64,000 nt of DNA from Tabrizicola aquatica (GCF_002900975.1 NZ_PJON01000001.1:558001-622000); one strand, 5' to 3'. Shown: positions 1-8,555, numbered from the stretch's first letter. Translations and numbers: made by a program. Notes: generated by a model not told the origin, from the letters alone.

Positions 1-1
1 G

Positions 2-379
2 CTGACGGGCGACCCGGTGGTGGTGCCGGGGGATGCGGACCAGCTGGTGCAGGTCTTCACGAACCTGATCGAGAACGCGCTGAAATACGGGGCGGCGGGG
101 CAGGTGGTGCGGGTCCGGCTTTCCCCGGAAAAGACGGTGCGGGGGCCGGCGGTGCGGGTGGAGGTCGCGGACGAGGGGGAGGGGATCGATCCGGTCCACC
201 TGCCGCGGCTGACGGAGCGGTTCTACCGGGTCGATTCCCACCGGTCCCGCGAGATGGGGGGGACGGGGCTGGGGCTGGCCATCGTGAAGCACATCGTGAG
301 CCGGCACCGGGGCTGGCTGCGGGTGGAGAGCGTGGTGGGCGAGGGGAGCCGGTTTTCGGTCGTCCTGCCGCTGGGGTGA
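2..379 (+). CDS. Sensor histidine kinase, C-terminal part (PhoR-like)
   Basis: This is the ATPase end of a two-component sensor kinase; the gene starts upstream of the window and the frame is open from base 2. The N box (NLIENALKYG), a G1 box (VADEGEGIDP) and a G2 box (GGTGLGLAIVKHIV) are all present, with an FYRVD segment between G1 and G2. The FYRVD-to-GTGLGLAIVKHI spacing resembles PhoR phosphate sensors, which autophosphorylate and signal to PhoB. The dimerisation and sensor domains cannot be seen, so the PhoR assignment rests only on similarity of this domain. No pst or phoB gene follows; an AT-rich insert does. Confidence 0.75.
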   Translation: MTGDPVVVPGDADQLVQVFTNLIENALKYGAAGQVVRVRLSPEKTVRGPAVRVEVADEGEGIDPVHLPRLTERFYRVDSHRSREMGGTGLGLAIVKHIVSRHRGWLRVESVVGEGSRFSVVLPLG

Positions 380-688
380 GGTGGGGGCCGCAAGGGCTCC
401 GGTTGTCCACGGTGGACATTTTCGGATTATGCTTTTGAATCAAGGGGTTAGTCGTGGGCGTTAGCGGTTTGTTAGGTAACTCCACACGCTCAACGTGAAG
501 ACATATCGCACTAGTCGGAACTGTTCACATGCAGTTGCGTTAGAACCGCTGTAACGAAAGGTTGAGAGACACAAACCACGTTCGGGGCATTAAGGCGTGG
601 CTAGGTACGCTCCCAACTATGGGTTGGAATCGCAGCAGAAATCTGCTAGCGCATGCAAATGAATCAATGACACCGCGTAGGAAAATCT
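380..688. other. Non-coding stretch at the left edge of an AT-rich insert
   Basis: I see no convincing gene here. Base composition drops sharply from about position 400 compared with the kinase gene before it. A perfect 7-bp inverted repeat with one central base (TGTCCACGGTGGACA) lies at 404-418, just after the kinase stop, and could be a protein-binding site or a weak hairpin. No integrase, tRNA or clear direct repeat marks a boundary. Confidence 0.5.
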
Positions 689-907
689 ATGAGAACGATG
701 GTTCGCGGCGAGGACTTGGCTGAAGTCGCCAAGGTTGTGGAGCGGCACTCGAACGGTGGCGTTAAGATTTCTGAGGTTGTGGAGGAAGTGGCAAGGACCC
801 GGCACCTGCCTGAGTCCTCTGCTCGATTTGTTGTGCGCGTTGCGATAGACAAAGGCAAAGTTTGCACAGATCGTAATTTCAGGTTGCACTTGGGAAAGAA
901 CCGCTAA
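689..907 (+). CDS. Small hypothetical protein, 72 aa
   Basis: This is a short, charged, mostly helical-looking protein with no signal peptide or membrane segment. The pattern of a helix (residues 7-19), a turn and further helices could fit a small winged-helix DNA-binding fold, but I do not recognise a family. The ATG at 689 has only a weak upstream purine stretch; an ATG at 698 is an alternative start. It lies 36 bp before the dGTPase-like gene on the same strand, inside the same AT-rich segment, so the two may be a pair. A 90-codon reading frame overlaps on the other strand, so the coding call is uncertain. Confidence 0.45.
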   Translation: MRTMVRGEDLAEVAKVVERHSNGGVKISEVVEEVARTRHLPESSARFVVRVAIDKGKVCTDRNFRLHLGKNR

Positions 908-943
908 TTACTGTTGCCGTGAAGGCACTCTAAGGTTCACGTC

Positions 944-2230
944 TTGCGTACAGATCGTTTCTCCGGCGCCTCTGAAGATGATCAGAGGCATCCGTTCCAG
1001 CGTGATCATGATAGGATACTTTACTCATCCTATTTTCATCGCCTAGCGGGCGTCACGCAAATTGTTCGAGCGGGGGAAGAGGATAGCTTCCATACAAGGC
1101 AACAGCATACTCACAAGGTTGCTCAAATTGGACGGCGGCTAGCGCAGAACCTTGTACGGAAGGCAACGAGCAATGGAATTGCATGTCCCAACATTGATCC
1201 CGAAGTTGTAGCTGCGGCAAGCCTTGCTCACGATCTAGGACACCCTCCATTTGGACACAAGGGAGAGTACACTCTCAACAGGATGCTCCAAGACCAAGGT
1301 GAAGAGGGTTACGAGGGGAATGCTCAGACATTCCGGATCATAACCAAACTGGCAGTGAGATTTGATGATCGGCCAGGCCTTGATCTTACAAGGGCTGTCT
1401 CCTGCGCGGTTCTAAAGTACCCGTGGCTGCGGGATGAAGGTAGTCGTGACAAGTCAAAGAAATGGTCGGCGTATAGGAGTGAAGCGCAGGAGTTCAATTG
1501 GGCTCGCGCGGGACAGCCTACGGACAGACAATCGCTCGAAGCCGAACTGATGGACTGGTCGGACGACATTGCCTATTCCGTGCACGACCTTGAGGACTTC
1601 CATCGTTGTAATCTTATTCCCTGGCATAAGGTACTTAACGACTCCGAAGAAAGAGAAAGAATCATTTCCCAAACTATTTCTAAGTGGCACGAAAAGCCCG
1701 AGAACGCCCCACAGTTGCTATCCGATGCATTTGAGAGTCTTAAGGAGCAGCTCGCTTTATACGGAGAGGTGCTTCAGGAAAGGTACGACGGCAGTTACGC
1801 CTTGCGGCTTGGTCTGCGTCAGATGACGTCGGCTCTAGTCGGCAACTTCATCTTACAAACTGATTTGCTCTCGCCACCAAAAATTTACGTTCCGCCTGAA
1901 ACGCGGCACTCCGTTCTGCTGCTCAAGACAATGGCACGCGACTACATAATTGCAAACCCAGCACTTGCTGCGCAGCAAAAAGGACAAGAGCGTATAATTC
2001 GCGAACTGTTCGGAATGATAATTGAAGATACGAGATGGGGAGTAGATGGCTCTCACAAGTTGCCAGATTACTTGCCGAAGCGAATGTCATATCTCACGGA
2101 TTTCAGCAAAACTGTACAACGCTTTGCAGCCGACTGCATTTCTTCGCTTACCGAAAGGGAGGCAACCCGACTTCACTCAAGGCTCGTTGGCTATGAGGGC
2201 GGTTCGGTTCTAGACCCAATCGTACGCTAA
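944..2230 (+). CDS. dGTPase-like HD-domain triphosphohydrolase
   Basis: The 428-aa product belongs to the dGTP triphosphohydrolase family, which cuts dNTPs to deoxynucleosides and triphosphate. Visible family motifs are DRILYSSYFHRLAGVTQ (about residues 23-39), H55, the HD motif with AHDLGHPPFGH (95-105) and the later metal-binding segment MDWSDDIAYSVHDLED (around 198-213). The start is a TTG at 944 preceded by AAGG. Its codons are far more AT-rich than those of the neighbours, which suggests horizontal acquisition. It could be a housekeeping dNTPase paralogue. Because dGTPases also act in anti-phage nucleotide depletion, a defence role is possible; that is inference only. Confidence 0.85.
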   Translation: MRTDRFSGASEDDQRHPFQRDHDRILYSSYFHRLAGVTQIVRAGEEDSFHTRQQHTHKVAQIGRRLAQNLVRKATSNGIACPNIDPEVVAAASLAHDLGHPPFGHKGEYTLNRMLQDQGEEGYEGNAQTFRIITKLAVRFDDRPGLDLTRAVSCAVLKYPWLRDEGSRDKSKKWSAYRSEAQEFNWARAGQPTDRQSLEAELMDWSDDIAYSVHDLEDFHRCNLIPWHKVLNDSEERERIISQTISKWHEKPENAPQLLSDAFESLKEQLALYGEVLQERYDGSYALRLGLRQMTSALVGNFILQTDLLSPPKIYVPPETRHSVLLLKTMARDYIIANPALAAQQKGQERIIRELFGMIIEDTRWGVDGSHKLPDYLPKRMSYLTDFSKTVQRFAADCISSLTEREATRLHSRLVGYEGGSVLDPIVR

Positions 2231-2261
2231 TTACGCCTAAGAATTTTCCGGCTACGACCCC

Positions 2262-3194
2262 TCACAACCTCCCCAACCGCTCCGTCAACAGCCGGTAGAA
2301 CCCGTCCCGGTCCACGCCGCCCATGAACATCGCGTTGGGCTCCCTACCGCTCACGCGCCACCAGTCGGCGACGGTCATGCCGAGGGTGAGCTCTGATCCC
2401 GTCTCGATCTCCACGTTGATGTGGCGGCCGGTGAAGAGGGCGGGCTCCAAGAGGTAGGCGATCACGCAGGGGTCGTGCAGGGGGGCGCCTTCGCTGCCGT
2501 ATTTGGCGGTGTCGAAGCGTTCGAAGAAATCGGTCCAGCTTGCGACGGCCTGGCCGACGGGGGTGCCGAGGGCGCGCATCTCCTCGACCCAGGCGCGGGA
2601 GGTCAGGGCCTTGTGGGTGACGTCGAGGGGCATCACCACCAGGGGCACGCCGGATTTGAACACGATATCAGCGGCTTCGGGGTCGACATAGATGTTGAAC
2701 TCGGCCGCGGGGGTGATGTTGCCGCCCTCAAAACAGCCGCCGCCCATCAGGACGATCTCGGCCACGCGGGGGATGATGTCGGGGGCGCGCTGGAAGGCAG
2801 TGGCGATGTTGGTGAGGGGGCCGAGGGGGCAGAGGGTGATGGTGCCTGCGGGATGGGCGCGCAGGGTGTCGATCAGGTAGTCAACGGCGTGCTGGTCCTG
2901 GAGGGGGTGGGTCGGATCGGGCAGCGGGATGCCGTCGAGACCGGTCTTGCCGTGGACGTATTCGGCGGTGACGAGGGTGCGTTTCAGGGGCGCGTCGCAG
3001 CCGGCGTAGACCGGGGTCTGGTGGCCGGCAAGCTGGACGATGGTGCGGGCGTTCTTCTGGGTGAGGGGGAGCGGCACGTTGCCCGCGACGGCGGTGAGGG
3101 CGAGGACCTCAAGTTCCGGCGAGGCGAGGGCGAGGAGGATGGCGACGGCGTCGTCCTGGCCGGGGTCGGTGTCGATGATGATCTTGCGGGGCAT
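2262..3194 (-). CDS. Nucleoside hydrolase (IunH/Rih family)
   Basis: The product (310 aa) cleaves the N-glycosidic bond of ribonucleosides, giving base and ribose. The calcium-binding signature DTDPGQDDA is at residues 8-16, and the family's later VMPLDVTHKAL and HDPCVIAYLL segments are present. Length matches the family (about 310 aa). The ATG at 3194 has a good AGGAG seven bases upstream. It follows the Fe3+-binding-protein gene on the same strand, with a hairpin between. Whether it prefers purine or pyrimidine nucleosides cannot be read from the sequence; released pyrimidines could feed the catabolic genes at 37767-47446. Confidence 0.9.
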   Translation of the reverse strand: MPRKIIIDTDPGQDDAVAILLALASPELEVLALTAVAGNVPLPLTQKNARTIVQLAGHQTPVYAGCDAPLKRTLVTAEYVHGKTGLDGIPLPDPTHPLQDQHAVDYLIDTLRAHPAGTITLCPLGPLTNIATAFQRAPDIIPRVAEIVLMGGGCFEGGNITPAAEFNIYVDPEAADIVFKSGVPLVVMPLDVTHKALTSRAWVEEMRALGTPVGQAVASWTDFFERFDTAKYGSEGAPLHDPCVIAYLLEPALFTGRHINVEIETGSELTLGMTVADWWRVSGREPNAMFMGGVDRDGFYRLLTERLGRL

Positions 3195-3249
3195 GGGCGA
3201 CTCCTTTTGGCGGAGGAGACCGGGGCGCGCGCGGATTGTCCAGAGGGTT

Positions 3250-3276
3250 CGCCCCCCTTCACGGGGAAGGGGGGCG
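3250..3276 (-). terminator. Hairpin after the Fe3+-binding-protein gene
   Basis: A perfect 10-bp GC stem (GCCCCCCTTC / GAAGGGGGGC, 3251-3260 and 3266-3275) with a 5-base loop lies just past the stop of the gene at 3284. It lacks a clear U tract on the minus strand, so termination may be incomplete and let the nucleoside hydrolase gene be read through. Confidence 0.5.
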
Positions 3277-3283
3277 GGAGGGG

Positions 3284-4282
3284 TCAGCCGTCGAAGTTCA
3301 CGGTTTCCATGATCTTCACCGCGGCGGGGCGCTGTGCGGCGATGTCGGCGAGGGGGGTGGTGTCGGCGGTGAACTCACCCCACGAGGCGACGAGGGCGGA
3401 GCGTTCGACGCCGGGTTTCACCGGGTATTCGTGGTTGGTCTCGGCGTAGATCTTCTGGGCGGCGTCCGAGGCGAGCCATTCCATGAATTTCAGCGCGTTT
3501 TCCTTGTTCGGGGCGGATTTGGTCATGGCGACGCCGGAGATGTTGAGGTGGGTGCCGCCGGCCTCGAACGTCGGGAAGAGGATGTTGACGGATTCGGCGG
3601 CGGGGACCTGTTCGGGGTCGGCGATCATCTGGCCCATGTAGTAGGTGTTGCCGATGGCGATGTCGCATTCGCCGGCCGCGATGGCCTTGACCTGGTCGCG
3701 GTCGCCGCCGTCGGGCTTCCTTGCGAGGTTGGCCTTCAGGCCCTCGGCCCAGGTGGTGGCATAGGCCTCGTCATGGTGGGTGATGATCGCGCCGAGGAGG
3801 GCGACGTTGTAGTCGTGCAGGCCCGAGCGCGAGCAGATGCGGCCGCGCCATTTTTCCGAGGCGAGGTCTTCGTAGGTAGTGATCTCGCCGGGCTGCACGC
3901 GGTCCTTGGCGGCATAGATGATGCGGGCGCGGGCGGTCAGGCCGAACCAGAGGTCATTCGGGTCGCGCAGTTCGGCGGGGATGTTGGTTTCCAGAACCTC
4001 GGACTGGACGGGCTGCAGGACATCGGCCTCGACGATCTGCAAGAGGCGCGCGATGTCGACGGTGAGGACCAGGTCGGCGGGGGAGCGGTCGCCCTCGGCC
4101 ACCAGACGCTCGGCCATGCCCTTGTCCACGAAGGCCACGTTGACCTTGACCCCCGTCTCGGCGGTGAAGGCATCGACGAGGGGCTGGATCAGTTCCGGCT
4201 GGCGGTGGGAGTAGACGTTGATTTCCTGGGCCAGGACCGGCGTGGTGCAGGCGAGAAGGGCGAGGGTCGAGAGGCGCAGCAT
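3284..4282 (-). CDS. fbpA: Fe3+ ABC transporter substrate-binding protein
   Basis: This is a 332-aa periplasmic ferric-iron-binding protein of the FbpA/FutA class. It has a Sec signal peptide (cleavage near TTPVLA-QE, residue 18), the typical start INVYSHRQPELIQPL, and the family segment GLTARARIIYAAKD. A tyrosine-rich region (NTYYMGQMI) fits the tyrosine ligands these proteins use for Fe3+. The ATG has AGGAG upstream. No permease or ATPase gene is adjacent; a matching FbpB-type permease lies at 60600-62261. Iron regulation is expected but I could not identify a Fur or Irr site. Confidence 0.88.
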   Translation of the reverse strand: MLRLSTLALLACTTPVLAQEINVYSHRQPELIQPLVDAFTAETGVKVNVAFVDKGMAERLVAEGDRSPADLVLTVDIARLLQIVEADVLQPVQSEVLETNIPAELRDPNDLWFGLTARARIIYAAKDRVQPGEITTYEDLASEKWRGRICSRSGLHDYNVALLGAIITHHDEAYATTWAEGLKANLARKPDGGDRDQVKAIAAGECDIAIGNTYYMGQMIADPEQVPAAESVNILFPTFEAGGTHLNISGVAMTKSAPNKENALKFMEWLASDAAQKIYAETNHEYPVKPGVERSALVASWGEFTADTTPLADIAAQRPAAVKIMETVNFDG

Positions 4283-4362
4283 TGCTGACTCCTTTGGTCG
4301 GGTTTACGGGGCGGGTTAAACCTGAGTCTTTTGCTTGGGTCAAGAGGCTGAGTGAAATGGTC

Positions 4363-4434
4363 GGATAATTTTGCGGCCGCTGCGCCTTGGGGCGGCGGGG
4401 GAGCCTCCGGCGGGGATATTTGGGCAAAGATGAA
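4363..4434 (+). repeat. Interspersed repeat, copy 1
   Basis: The core CCTCCGGCGGGGATATTTGG followed by GCAAAGATGAA recurs at 4515-4586, 8391-8445 and 48901-48945, always in the same orientation. In copies 1 and 2 the similarity extends upstream through a GCCGCTGCGCC segment. It lies in the 377-bp gap upstream of fbpA and contains no gene. Confidence 0.75.
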
Positions 4435-4514
4435 TGGGCGAGGTCAGGCGGTGTTGGCCTGGCGCGGGCTGGAAGGCGCGGGTTTGGCGGGGATGCTTGT
4501 CTGTGTGAAGGGGG

Positions 4515-4586
4515 CGGTAATCTTGCGCCGCTGCGCCACCGGGGGGCGGGGGAGCCTCCGGCGGGGATATTTGGGCCAGTATGAAA
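4515..4586 (+). repeat. Interspersed repeat, copy 2
   Basis: This is a second, near-tandem copy of the element at 4363-4434, about 150 bp away. It keeps CCTCCGGCGGGGATATTTGG and ends in a GCCAGTATGAAAG variant that is shared with copy 3. Confidence 0.75.
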
Positions 4587-4659
4587 GACCGAAGGCGCGC
4601 GTGGAGGTGGTCAGGCAACAGACCGGACCCTGGGCGACGGGGGGCGGGACTGGGCCGGA

Positions 4660-5472
4660 TCAGGGCCTGGTTTGGTCCTTTGCCTTGTCCTCGGCCTTGG
4701 CGCGGTTCCAGAGCGCGTCCATCTCGGCCAGGTCGCTGTCGGCGGGGGTGCGGCCGGTTTCGGCCAGCCAGTCCTCGATCCGGGCGAAGCGGCGCGTGAA
4801 CTTCTGGTTGGCGGCGCGCAGGGCGGCTTCGGGATCGACGTGCAGGTGGCGGGCGAGGTTGGCCATGACGAAGAGGAGGTCGCCGATTTCTTCGGTCAGG
4901 GCGGCGTGGGTGAGGGTGTCGCGGGCCTCGACGACCTCACGCGCTTCCTCGACCAGCTTGTCGAGGACTTCGCCGGTCGAGGGCCAGTCGAAGCCGACGC
5001 GGGCGGCGCGGTTTTGCAGTTTCAGGGCACGGGTCAGGGCGGGAAGCGACGGGGCGATGCCGTCGAGGGTTCGGGCGGGACCGCGTTCGCGGGCCTTCTG
5101 CGCCTCCCAGTCGCGGGTCTGCTGTTCGGGCGTCTTGTCGCGGCTTTCGCTGCCGAACACATGCGGGTGGCGGGCGATCATCTTGTCGCTGATGGCCGCG
5201 ACGACATCGGCGAAGGTGAAATGCCCAGCCTCGGCCGCCATTTGCGCGTGGTAGACGGTCTGGAACAGAAGGTCGCCAAGCTCGCCCTTGAGGTCGGGCC
5301 AGTCGGCGCGGTCGATGGCATCGGCAACCTCGAACGCCTCTTCCAGGGTGTAGGGCGCGATGGTGGCGAAGCTTTGCTCGATGTCCCAGGGGCAGCCGGT
5401 GGCGGGGTCGCGCAGGGCGGCCATGATGGCGAGCAGGCGGTCGATGCCGGAGGGGGGAAGGGTTTCGGTCAT
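4660..5472 (-). CDS. mazG: Nucleoside triphosphate pyrophosphohydrolase MazG
   Basis: MazG hydrolyses (d)NTPs to monophosphates and pyrophosphate and is a house-cleaning enzyme. The 270-aa protein has the expected two MazG domains. The N-terminal one (about residues 30-105) carries GCPWDIEQSF, LEEAFEVADAID and KGELGDLLFQ. The C-terminal one (about 165-235) carries LVEEAREVVEA and LTEEIGDLLFVMANLARH. The EExxE and ExxD acidic metal-binding residues are intact in both. Length agrees with E. coli MazG (263 aa). The gene stands alone between the outer-membrane protein gene and the repeat-containing gap. Confidence 0.93.
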   Translation of the reverse strand: MTETLPPSGIDRLLAIMAALRDPATGCPWDIEQSFATIAPYTLEEAFEVADAIDRADWPDLKGELGDLLFQTVYHAQMAAEAGHFTFADVVAAISDKMIARHPHVFGSESRDKTPEQQTRDWEAQKARERGPARTLDGIAPSLPALTRALKLQNRAARVGFDWPSTGEVLDKLVEEAREVVEARDTLTHAALTEEIGDLLFVMANLARHLHVDPEAALRAANQKFTRRFARIEDWLAETGRTPADSDLAEMDALWNRAKAEDKAKDQTRP

Positions 5473-5542
5473 GGGGTGCGCCCGATCTGGAAGGTTCGGG
5501 CACAGGATAGGGGATTGGTGGGCCGTGTCACGCCCGCCAGGC

Positions 5543-6166
5543 CTAGAAGGTCAGGCTGGCGCGCAGGCTGAGCGTGTCGAAGGTCGTGTCGGCCTTAAGG
5601 AAGGACAGGGACGAGGCCGTGCCGGAAACGTCGCGCGTCACGTATTCGGCGCCTACGGTCAGGCGTTCAGACAGGACCAGCTCTGCGCCAAGGCCGTAAC
5701 TTGTGCCCTGCATGTCGAAAGTGTTCGTAGGGTTGTCGTAGAGGAAAACCTTGGACCGGCCGACAAGGCCGTAGATCAGCATGTTGTTTGTCGCAAAGCC
5801 GATCCGGGCCTTTAGATCGAGAATCTTCTGGAATTCCGAAGTCGCAACACCCTCGATTCCGGCACTGTCAGCCGTTCCATAGGACAGCTCAGCACCAAAG
5901 ACCGCGCGGCCGCGTTGAAAGAGATAGCCCGCATGGAGCGCGGTGTAGGTCCCGCTGGTGACGTCGTAGACCCCTGGGATCGGGCTGGTTGTGAGGTCGC
6001 CCGAGACTGACCCGAGCGTCAGGCCGACATAGGCCCCAGACCAGTCGTGGCTGGCTGGCGCGGGCGTTGCCGACGGGGCGGGCTCGTCGCCGACCAACGT
6101 GGGTCCACCGGCATATGCCGGCGAGGACAGGGATAGAGCGAGGCTGACGGCTGCTGCTGATTTCAT
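5543..6166 (-). CDS. Outer-membrane beta-barrel protein
   Basis: The product (207 aa) has a signal peptide (cleavage near PAYA-GG, residue 20), a short Pro/Ala-rich linker (29-38), then DWSGAYVGLTLG. It continues in alternating strands ending with an aromatic C-terminus (LRASLTF), as outer-membrane barrels do. It resembles the Omp25/porin-like small barrels common in alphaproteobacteria; eight strands is a plausible count. AGGAGG lies seven bases before the ATG. The function is structural or unknown. The gene is somewhat less GC-rich than its neighbours. Confidence 0.8.
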   Translation of the reverse strand: MKSAAAVSLALSLSSPAYAGGPTLVGDEPAPSATPAPASHDWSGAYVGLTLGSVSGDLTTSPIPGVYDVTSGTYTALHAGYLFQRGRAVFGAELSYGTADSAGIEGVATSEFQKILDLKARIGFATNNMLIYGLVGRSKVFLYDNPTNTFDMQGTSYGLGAELVLSERLTVGAEYVTRDVSGTASSLSFLKADTTFDTLSLRASLTF

Positions 6167-6347
6167 GATGCGCCTCCTGTGGCTGTGTGCCGCCGTATCG
6201 CGACCCTTGGCATCTGGATAGGCCAGGGAGAGTGGAACCTTGGATAATCTGCGGCGCGATGCAGGCTGGCATCACTGGTGGGCGGTCGCGACACTTTCGC
6301 CGCGCAGGGTCTGGGCAAGATAGATTGCGGTCAGCGGCGAATTCCGA

Positions 6348-6357
6348 TTTGATCAAA
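6348..6357. promoter_or_regulatory. TTTGATCAAA palindrome before the amidohydrolase gene
   Basis: A perfect 10-bp palindrome lies 20 bp before the ATG of the M20 amidohydrolase gene. The same palindrome, extended to 12 bp, precedes the aminotransferase gene at 8556-8567. It may be a shared regulator site; the factor is unknown. Confidence 0.35.
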
Positions 6358-6377
6358 GGACACGCAAGGAGACTGTC

Positions 6378-7541
6378 ATGCCCGTTCTGAACCGTATCGC
6401 CTCATATGCCGACGAGATGAAGGGGTGGCGGCGGTATTTGCACCAGCATCCTGAACTGGCGTTCGACTGCCATCAGACCGCGGCCTGGATCGGCGAGCGG
6501 CTGCGCGAGATGGGGGTGGACGAGATCCATGAGGGGATCGCCAAGACCGGGATCGTGGCCGTGATCAAGGGGCGCGGGGAAGGGCCTGTCATCGGGCTGC
6601 GGGCCGATATGGACGCGCTGCCGATCGAAGAGCTGACCGGCGCGCCCTATGCCAGCATGGTGCCGGGCAAGATGCATGCCTGCGGCCATGACGGGCATGT
6701 GACGATGCTGCTGGGCGCGGCGAAGTATCTGGCCGAGACGCGGAATTTTGCAGGCTCGGTCGCGCTGTTGTTCCAGCCGGCGGAAGAGGACGGCGGCGGC
6801 GGGCAGGTGATGGTGCAGGAGGGGGTGATGGACCGGTTCGGGATCACCCAGGTCTACGGCATCCACAACGCTCCGAACGTGCCGTTTGGGCATTTCACGA
6901 CGACTCCGGGGCCGCTGATGGCGTCGGTGGATACCGCGTTTGTCTATATCACCGGCAAGGGCGGTCACGGCGCCACGCCGCATGAATGTGTGGACCCGGT
7001 GGTCGCGGTCGTGGGGATGGTCGGGGCGGTGCAGACGATCATCCCGCGCAACGTCTATGCCCTGGACGAGGCGGTGATCAGCGTGACGCAGATCCATACC
7101 GGGACCGCCAGCAACATCATCCCGGAAGAGGCGATGTTTTGCGCGACGATCCGTTGCTTCAAGCCGGACGTGCGGGCGCTGCTGAAGAAGCGGTTCTTCG
7201 AGATCGTCGAGGGGCATGCGGCGGCCTATGGCGTGACGGCGCGGATCGACTATGACTGGGGCTATCCCGCGACGATCAACCACGAGGACGAGACCGATTT
7301 CGCCGCCGAAGTGGCGCGCGAGGTGGTCGGGGCCGATGCGGTGGACGCGCGGGCCAACCGCGAGATGGGGTCGGAGGATTTCAGCTATATGCTGGAGGCG
7401 CGGCCGGGGGCCTATCTGTTCCTGGGGACCGGGCCGGGGGCGGGGCTGCACCATCCGGCTTATGACTTCAACGACGAGGTCGCGCCGGTGGGGGCAAGTT
7501 TCTTTGCCCGGCTGGTCGAGCGGGCTCAGCCGCTGGGCTGA
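6378..7541 (+). CDS. M20 family amidohydrolase (hippurate hydrolase-like)
   Basis: This 387-aa zinc metallohydrolase resembles HipO/N-acyl-amino-acid amidohydrolases, which release an amino acid from an acylated form. Visible features are YLHQHPELAF (20-29), GLRADMDALP (73-82), the metal ligands in HACGHDGH (100-107), EE at 136-137, and GLHHPAYDFND near the C-terminus. AAGGAG precedes the ATG. It overlaps the convergent membrane-protein gene by 16 bp at its 3' end. The natural substrate is not evident; other options are peptidase or auxin-conjugate hydrolase relatives of the same family. Confidence 0.85.
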   Translation: MPVLNRIASYADEMKGWRRYLHQHPELAFDCHQTAAWIGERLREMGVDEIHEGIAKTGIVAVIKGRGEGPVIGLRADMDALPIEELTGAPYASMVPGKMHACGHDGHVTMLLGAAKYLAETRNFAGSVALLFQPAEEDGGGGQVMVQEGVMDRFGITQVYGIHNAPNVPFGHFTTTPGPLMASVDTAFVYITGKGGHGATPHECVDPVVAVVGMVGAVQTIIPRNVYALDEAVISVTQIHTGTASNIIPEEAMFCATIRCFKPDVRALLKKRFFEIVEGHAAAYGVTARIDYDWGYPATINHEDETDFAAEVAREVVGADAVDARANREMGSEDFSYMLEARPGAYLFLGTGPGAGLHHPAYDFNDEVAPVGASFFARLVERAQPLG

Positions 7542-7912
7542 CGAAGGGCCGGGATCAGGGCAAAGCCGATCTGGCCGGCCAGGCCAAGGGCGCCTGCGGG
7601 GGTGGTCATCGCGACCAGGAACTGCGCGGGCGTCTGGCCGAAGGCGAGGGCGGTGAGACCCTCCAACAGCATCAGGAGCGCGAAGGCCAGGACGGCCAGG
7701 GCGGGGCGCTGCGCGGGCGGGAGTGGCCAGCGTTTGACGACGCGGCCAGCAACCAACCAGGAGAGGGCGAGGACCAGCGGCACCTCCAGCGCCACGGCCA
7801 GAAGGGGGCCGGTCGCGGGGGCGATCAGCGTGACGCGCAGCGCGCCAAGCGCGAAGGCCAGGGCAAAGACTGGCAACGTGTAGGCCAAGGCTGACTTGAC
7901 GAGGGCAGACAT
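7526..7912 (-). CDS. Small integral membrane protein, 128 aa
   Basis: This hydrophobic protein has about four predicted membrane spans (roughly residues 6-26, 35-52, 69-90 and 98-120). I do not recognise a named family. The ATG at 7912 (MSALVKSALAYTL) is preferred; an upstream ATG at 7960 would add 16 hydrophilic residues with no better context. It converges on the amidohydrolase gene with a 16-bp overlap and is divergent from the DUF6636 pseudogene. Confidence 0.65.
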   Translation of the reverse strand: MSALVKSALAYTLPVFALAFALGALRVTLIAPATGPLLAVALEVPLVLALSWLVAGRVVKRWPLPPAQRPALAVLAFALLMLLEGLTALAFGQTPAQFLVAMTTPAGALGLAGQIGFALIPALRQPSG

Positions 7913-7979
7913 CTGGGCGCCTTCTTCTGCTTCATTCCCGGGGGGCTTTGCCTTCCACATCGCATGGAAGGAGATCCCT

Positions 7980-8384
7980 TTGAAGCTGTCCGTTCTTGCC
8001 GCCCTGGTTCTGGCCGGCCCTGCGTTTGCTGATGACTATGTCAGCTTCCAGTCACCCACCGGCAATATCCATTGTGCGATCTTCCAGGACCGGGAGGGTG
8101 CCGTCGCGCGCTGCGACCTGCGGGAGTTGGTGCCAAGCTTTACCCGCGCCCCGGCGGATTGCGAGTTCGACTGGGGTTCCGCCTTCGGGGTGGAGGACCG
8201 GGGCAAGGGCTATCTGGCCTGTGTGTCCGATGCCGTGGCGGACCGGGGCAATCCGGTGCTGCCCTATGGCTAGGCGGTTTCGCTGGGTGGGATTTCCTGC
8301 GTCTCGGCCAAGACCGGGATGACCTGCACCAATGCGGAAGGGCATGGGTTCAGCGTGGCGAAGGCGAAGCAGCGGCCGTTCTAG
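7980..8384 (+). pseudogene. DUF6636-type secreted protein, broken by an in-frame TAG
   Basis: A TTG start at 7980 with AGGAG six bases upstream opens a 135-codon frame. It begins with a signal peptide (AALVLAGPAFA-DD) and continues VSFQSPTGNIHCAIFQD and DCEFDWGSAFGVEDRG. Codon 98 is TAG (8271-8273). Beyond it the same frame continues for 36 codons with GGISCVSAKTGMTCTNAEG and GHGF before a second TAG at 8382-8384. That tail is the expected C-terminal half of this cysteine-containing domain, so one base change (for example from CAG or TGG) explains the break. The alternatives are a sequencing error or stop-codon read-through. Confidence 0.75.
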
Positions 8385-8390
8385 GGCGGT

Positions 8391-8445
8391 GGCGCTGCGG
8401 GGCGGCGGTGGACGCTCCGCGGGGGATATTTGCGCCAGTATGAAA
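8391..8445 (+). repeat. Interspersed repeat, copy 3
   Basis: This is a diverged copy of the family at 4363, 4515 and 48901. It keeps GGCGGCGG, a CTCCGCGGGGGATATTTG core and the GCCAGTATGAAAG end. It starts seven bases after the terminal stop of the DUF6636 pseudogene. Confidence 0.7.
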
Positions 8446-8555
8446 GCGCGAATCGCGGGACTGCGGTTGCCTTGGTCCTGGTGGGGGCCGGATCAACCTT
8501 TGGACGCCATCGCAGGGTGACCCGCAACCTTTGGAACAAGGCGGGGCTGGCCGGG

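Noticed and set aside
617-889. A 90-codon minus-strand frame opposite the 72-aa gene
   Set aside because: Its composition (His, Cys, Asn, Leu mixture) and lack of a ribosome site make it less likely than the plus-strand gene, though neither is certain.
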